Part shown: positions 5,033 to 6,437 of the stretch, in pieces
How positions within the stretch are numbered: position 1 is the first letter of the stretch
Layout: every line of letters begins with the position of its first letter
Source: Clostridia bacterium
GTDB taxonomy: Bacteria; Bacillota_A; Clostridia; Oscillospirales; Acutalibacteraceae
Assembly: GCA_024699005.1 (NCBI GenBank)
Contig: JAILQN010000138.1
Coordinates: 1 to 6,437 of the forward strand
Direction: 5' to 3'
Length of the DNA: 6,437 nt
Notes under the pieces: model-generated
Databases searched by the model: none
What the model saw: only the letters and a program-made list of their open reading frames with translations
What the model was told of the DNA's origin: nothing
Made by a program: the position numbers and the translations under genes

Positions 5033-6437
5033 CTAACGCTCCGGATCCAGACTGCCCATATAATCAGAGACCATGCTGTTTCTGCGCTCGGCAAGCTCGT
5101 AATACATCTGCGCGCGTTTTTTCCGGTTGATCGGCCAGAACAGCTTGGGGACGATGCCGAGCGCGCCGGTGATCGTGGGCATGACGGCGCACAGGATGAA
5201 CTCCCATCGTTTGGTTTTTTCGCTCTGCGTGCCGATCTTCAGCCCCTGCACGTAACCGATCTTTTTCATCATGAGCTGGAACACGGAGTTCTTTACCACG
5301 TTCTGCAGCTTGAGTACGAGGCTTTTTGCGACGCCCGTGGTGGCCTCCATCCTGTAGCCGCTCTTCCACTCGCAGTAATCCATGGCCTCGTTCCAGAGGT
5401 CCGCGTTGATCACCTTGTTCACGCCGAACAGCAGCTTTGCAAAGATCTCGCGGAAGCCGTATACTACCAGCATGGGCCGGAGCTTTTTGTAATTATTGTT
5501 GATAATTCCCGCAAGGAAGAATGCAAGGCAGACCATATCGCCGTAGATATCCGCTCCCACCCACAGGAATTTCGACGAAAAACGTTTCCGGAGCGGCGCG
5601 ACGAAGGCGTAGGAGATGCTGCCCACCGGCCCCGAAACGAGCCCCGCCACCGCCAGAGAGGAATTGATCATCGTATCGGCGCCGTGCACGTCGATCCAGT
5701 AATCCCGTTCCGACATACCGATGGCGAAATTGCCGAAGAAATCGGAGAGCGCCATCAGCAGCACGGGATAATTCTTCACGATTGCCAGAAAACCCTGTTT
5801 AAGATCGGGGCGTTCGATCGTCTGCGGGACGCGTTCCCTGCTTACGGTAAAGAACCATAACGTGAACGCGCAGGAGACCGCCGCGCAGCCCGCGCCCATG
5901 CTCACGAAGATCGAGCGAAGCGGCACCTTCCACCGGTCGGTGGTGACGAAATCGTACAGGATGCCGAGGATAAAGGATGGCATATCCTCCCCCATATAGC
6001 CGGTCAGAAGCTCCGCCAGCGTGATGAGCCGCACACGCTCGTTGGGGTTGGGCGTGATGGTGCTCATATAACCGCTTCTTGCGACGTCGGTAAACGTGCC
6101 CGCCGTCTCCGTGATCACACCGAACAGAAAGTAAAAGACGAGCTTCGGCAGAAAGGTCCCCGCCGTATTCGGGAAGAAATAGGGCAGGAACCAGTAAAGC
6201 ACGCCGATCAGGCTGAGCGGGATCTGCAGAAGGATCAGATAGGGACGGAATTTCCCGAGCCGCGATCTGGTGTTGTCCACGAGGGCGGAGATAAAGACGT
6301 CGTTGATCACGTCCCACGCGCCGGTAAACAGATTCACGATGGCGGAAATACCGAAGTCGATCCTGACTACGTCCCAGATGAACCTGTTTTTGTAGCCGTT
6401 GATGTTGAAGGAGTTGGACCAGTCGTTGAACAGGTAC
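5033..6437 (-). CDS. GPH-family (glycoside-pentoside-hexuronide) sugar:cation symporter, N-terminus missing
   Basis: The frame is open from the right edge of the window (first whole codon ends at 6436) to TAG at 5033-5035, giving 467 residues. The true start lies outside the window. Internal GTG codons such as 6337 are not starts, because homologous sequence continues upstream of them. GAWDVINDVFISALVDNTRS followed by RLGKFRPYL (visible residues 39-67) is the GPH/MFS_2 signature loop after the second membrane helix, with paired acidic residues and the basic RxGKxRP motif. Many hydrophobic helices follow, and the protein ends in a basic cytoplasmic tail rich in Lys, Arg and Glu. The family imports mono- and oligosaccharides or glycosides with H+ or Na+. 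Specificity cannot be read from sequence alone. Its position near GH76 and GH116 suggests uptake of glycan breakdown products, but it is separated from them by the M28 gene and convergent to it, so co-regulation is not shown. Confidence 0.88.
   Translation of the reverse strand, partial: YLFNDWSNSFNINGYKNRFIWDVVRIDFGISAIVNLFTGAWDVINDVFISALVDNTRSRLGKFRPYLILLQIPLSLIGVLYWFLPYFFPNTAGTFLPKLVFYFLFGVITETAGTFTDVARSGYMSTITPNPNERVRLITLAELLTGYMGEDMPSFILGILYDFVTTDRWKVPLRSIFVSMGAGCAAVSCAFTLWFFTVSRERVPQTIERPDLKQGFLAIVKNYPVLLMALSDFFGNFAIGMSERDYWIDVHGADTMINSSLAVAGLVSGPVGSISYAFVAPLRKRFSSKFLWVGADIYGDMVCLAFFLAGIINNNYKKLRPMLVVYGFREIFAKLLFGVNKVINADLWNEAMDYCEWKSGYRMEATTGVAKSLVLKLQNVVKNSVFQLMMKKIGYVQGLKIGTQSEKTKRWEFILCAVMPTITGALGIVPKLFWPINRKKRAQMYYELAERRNSMVSDYMGSLDPER

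Noticed and set aside
5799..6317. Open minus-strand frame of 172 codons within the symporter gene
   Set aside because: It is a shifted frame of the symporter with Arg/His-rich, low-complexity content and no membrane helices.

Overview
The window looks like chromosome of a Gram-positive, gut-type anaerobe, most likely an uncultured member of the Clostridia (Bacillota). The grounds are strong AGGAGG-type ribosome binding sites, sigma-70-like promoters with TTGACA/TATAAT elements, a lipoprotein signal typical of Bacillota, and moderately high GC judged by eye. There is no 16S or other marker gene here, so the assignment is an inference. I see no phage, transposase, CRISPR or RNA gene.

Layout from left to right. 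(1) Positions 1-1091, minus strand: the N-terminal domain of a family GH116 (GBA2-like) glycosidase, cut by the window edge before its catalytic domain. (2) 1092-1341: a non-coding region holding two oppositely oriented arrays of a degenerate 7-bp repeat and a probable GH116 promoter with a 12-bp palindrome. (3) 1342-2334, minus: a lipoprotein with two tandem cystatin-like domains, each carrying a QVVAG motif, and an unrecognised C-terminal domain. (4) 2340-3551, minus: a secreted GH76 (alpha-1,6-mannanase-type) glycosidase interrupted by one in-frame TAA just before its catalytic Asp-Asp pair. (5) 3552-3724: a divergent promoter region. (6) 3725-4966, plus: an M28-family zinc metallopeptidase with hydrophobic membrane-type insertions. 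(7) 4972-5000: a perfect 12-bp hairpin between convergent genes. (8) 5033-6437, minus: a GPH-family sugar:cation symporter lacking only its N-terminus.

The GH76 gene and the cystatin-like lipoprotein are five bases apart, on one strand, behind one good promoter, so they probably form an operon. GH116 follows on the same strand but appears to have its own promoter. A secreted mannanase-type enzyme, a glycosidase without a visible signal peptide and a glycoside symporter fit a small carbohydrate-use locus: outside cleavage, uptake, then cytoplasmic hydrolysis. That functional link is inferred from position and family only. The most unusual items are the tandem stefin-like cystatin domains in a bacterial surface lipoprotein, the nonsense codon in GH76, and the heptad repeat arrays.
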